Source: JACMLD01 sp038229695
Lineage (GTDB): Bacteria; Bacteroidota; Bacteroidia; Chitinophagales; Chitinophagaceae
DNA length: 5,780 nucleotides
Direction of reading: 5' to 3'
Assembly (NCBI GenBank): GCA_038229695.1
Contig: JBBROE010000167.1
Span: forward strand, 1-5,780
Under the pieces are notes generated by a model that saw only the letters and a list, made by a program, of their open reading frames with translations, made no database searches and had not been told where the DNA came from. Shown piece by piece: positions 4,934 to 5,780 of this stretch (the first letter of the stretch is position 1; each line of letters starts with the position of its first letter). The translations under genes and the position numbers were made by a program.

Positions 4934-5536
4934 TTATTGAATTAAGATAAAAAATACAAACAGATAAATCCATAGGATATCTACAAAATTCCAATAAGTT
5001 GACGCCACTTCGATCGGCACCATATTATAACTCCGTCTTCGGGCACTCAGTGACTTCAGAAAAAGTACCAGCAACGTTATTACCCCGCCAAGGACGTGCA
5101 CGGCATGGATCGCAAAAATGATAATAAAAAATACGCCGCCACCCGATCCCTCTATTTTAACGCCCAGTCTTTGCAGCTGCATATACCCGATTACCTGCAT
5201 CAGGATAAAAAGGACGCCCATTCCCGTTGTGACGCCCAGCAGCCGCCTGTATTTTGGCATGTTCCGGCTTTTAAAAGCGGCCGTCGCCAGTTGCATCAGT
5301 ATGCTGCTCGCAAGCAGGACCGCAGTCGAATACCAGAAAATCGCGGGCATGCTAAACCCTATCCAGCCCGGCTGCTGCCGTTTCACAATGTATGCGCTGG
5401 TTAGCCCTGCAAACATCATGATTATGCTGCCGATCCCCACCCACATGATAAACTTGTAGGGGTGTATTTTTTTCCGCTGCCGGTTTTCACCGGAAGAGGC
5501 AGGTTGTTCTTGTCTCAATGTAGGTATAGTGACCAT
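4934..5536 (-). CDS. Cytochrome c oxidase subunit III, paralogue A (divergent)
   Basis: The 200-residue heme-copper oxidase subunit III family protein has five helices (about 28-51, 63-88, 98-118, 133-162, 181-200) after a polar N-terminus ending in a basic QRKKIHPYK. Family marks are HAVHVLGG in helix 4 (His144, His147) and YWNFVDILW in helix 5 (181-189). Three normally conserved positions differ: the acidic residue of helix 1 is Ile38 (GSIIMMFAG), the Glu of the Q..E helix-3 motif is Gly117 (MQVIGY), and the His of YWHFVD is Asn183. It may therefore be structural rather than involved in proton uptake. The ATG at 5536 is chosen because the longer open frame to 5722 overlaps ctaB and encodes unrelated, low-complexity-like sequence; this start lies 14 bases after the ctaB stop with an A-rich leader. 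Confidence 0.93.
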   Translation of the reverse strand: MVTIPTLRQEQPASSGENRQRKKIHPYKFIMWVGIGSIIMMFAGLTSAYIVKRQQPGWIGFSMPAIFWYSTAVLLASSILMQLATAAFKSRNMPKYRRLLGVTTGMGVLFILMQVIGYMQLQRLGVKIEGSGGGVFFIIIFAIHAVHVLGGVITLLVLFLKSLSARRRSYNMVPIEVASTYWNFVDILWIYLFVFFILIQ

Positions 5537-5550
5537 GTTTTTTAATTTGC

Positions 5551-5780
5551 CTAAGCCCCAATCGTCTTCATCCATTCCACCATTCCAACCGGCTCCAGCG
5601 TTTGGTGCAAAGGTACTTTGTTTAACAGCAGCGCCAGCAGTACAACCGGCAGGTAAATATAACTGCCAAACATCACCCGGCGTGCTGCTTTGCGTTCCAT
5701 CTCCCGGTACAGCCGCACACATTGCCAGACCATCGCCAGGTTGGCCAGGAAAATAATTGCAGCACTCAGCCAGCCACTCA
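5551..5780 (-). CDS. ctaB: Heme O synthase (protoheme IX farnesyltransferase), C-terminal part
   Basis: Adds a farnesyl group to heme B to make heme O, precursor of heme A for this oxidase; an integral inner-membrane UbiA-family enzyme. Only the last 75 complete codons are inside the window and the gene enters from the right edge. Seen: a helix SGWLSAAIIFLANLAMVW, a basic cytoplasmic loop with ARRVMFGSYIYLPVVLLALLLNK, whose ARR-xF-xSxxYLP pattern is typical of the last helix of CtaB/CyoE, and a short amphipathic tail ending KTIGA. The catalytic NDxxDxxxD motifs lie outside the window and cannot be checked. The stop TAG at 5553-5551 is 14 bases before subunit III A, so the two form one transcript. 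Confidence 0.87.
   Translation of the reverse strand, partial: SGWLSAAIIFLANLAMVWQCVRLYREMERKAARRVMFGSYIYLPVVLLALLLNKVPLHQTLEPVGMVEWMKTIGA

Noticed and set aside
5537..5722. 62-residue N-terminal extension of subunit III A
   Set aside because: It overlaps the ctaB C-terminus in another frame, and the product has no resemblance to subunit III; the ATG at 5536 follows the ctaB stop by 14 bases.
1..5780. Mobile elements, CRISPR, tRNA/rRNA, toxin-antitoxin or phage-defence genes
   Set aside because: No transposase, integrase, spaced direct repeats, cloverleaf or defence-type domain was seen; all substantial frames are explained by housekeeping, respiratory or envelope genes.

Overview
The window looks like the chromosome of a Bacteroidota bacterium, most likely a Chitinophagaceae-type member. 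This is inferred from four things: (i) a cytochrome oxidase cluster in the order heme O synthase, two consecutive subunit III genes, small subunit IV, SCO protein, DUF420 protein, as is usual in that phylum; (ii) a DUF5522 mini-protein; (iii) almost no Shine-Dalgarno sequences, with A/T-rich leaders instead; (iv) promoter-like TAnnTTTG boxes. No tRNA, rRNA, CRISPR array, transposase or other mobile element is visible. Gene density is high and no gene-free stretch exceeds 300 bases.

Left part (1-920), minus strand: an exported, probably beta-barrel protein of unknown function (51-761). Its TAA stop overlaps the ATG of a further minus-strand gene that runs off the window (1-51). A 159-base divergent intergenic region (762-920) separates this pair from the next block.

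Middle part (921-2245), plus strand: a compact trio. trmB (tRNA m7G46 methyltransferase) overlaps by 29 bases a 62-residue Cys-rich DUF5522 protein. An alkyltransferase-like (ATL) protein follows, in which the MGMT active-site Cys is replaced by Ala (PAHRV). The first two are clearly co-translated; the third may share their transcript.

Right part (2276-5780), minus strand: the distal half of a caa3/aa3-type cytochrome c oxidase operon. Reading 5' to 3' on the minus strand it holds the C-terminus of heme O synthase (ctaB), subunit III paralogue A, subunit III paralogue B, subunit IV, then a SCO copper chaperone and a DUF420 (CtaM-like) assembly protein. The catalytic subunits I and II would be expected just beyond the right edge. 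Two regulatory signals break the operon up: a promoter-like TTG-N20-TACATTTG in the A-B spacer, and a strong terminator-like hairpin with a T-run between subunit IV and SCO. Together they suggest that structural subunits and assembly factors are made at different levels.

No wholly new system is evident. The points most worth following are the terminator/attenuator and the SCO start it implies, the motif loss in one subunit III paralogue, the DUF5522 mini-protein embedded with trmB and an ATL gene, and the unidentified outer-membrane-like protein.
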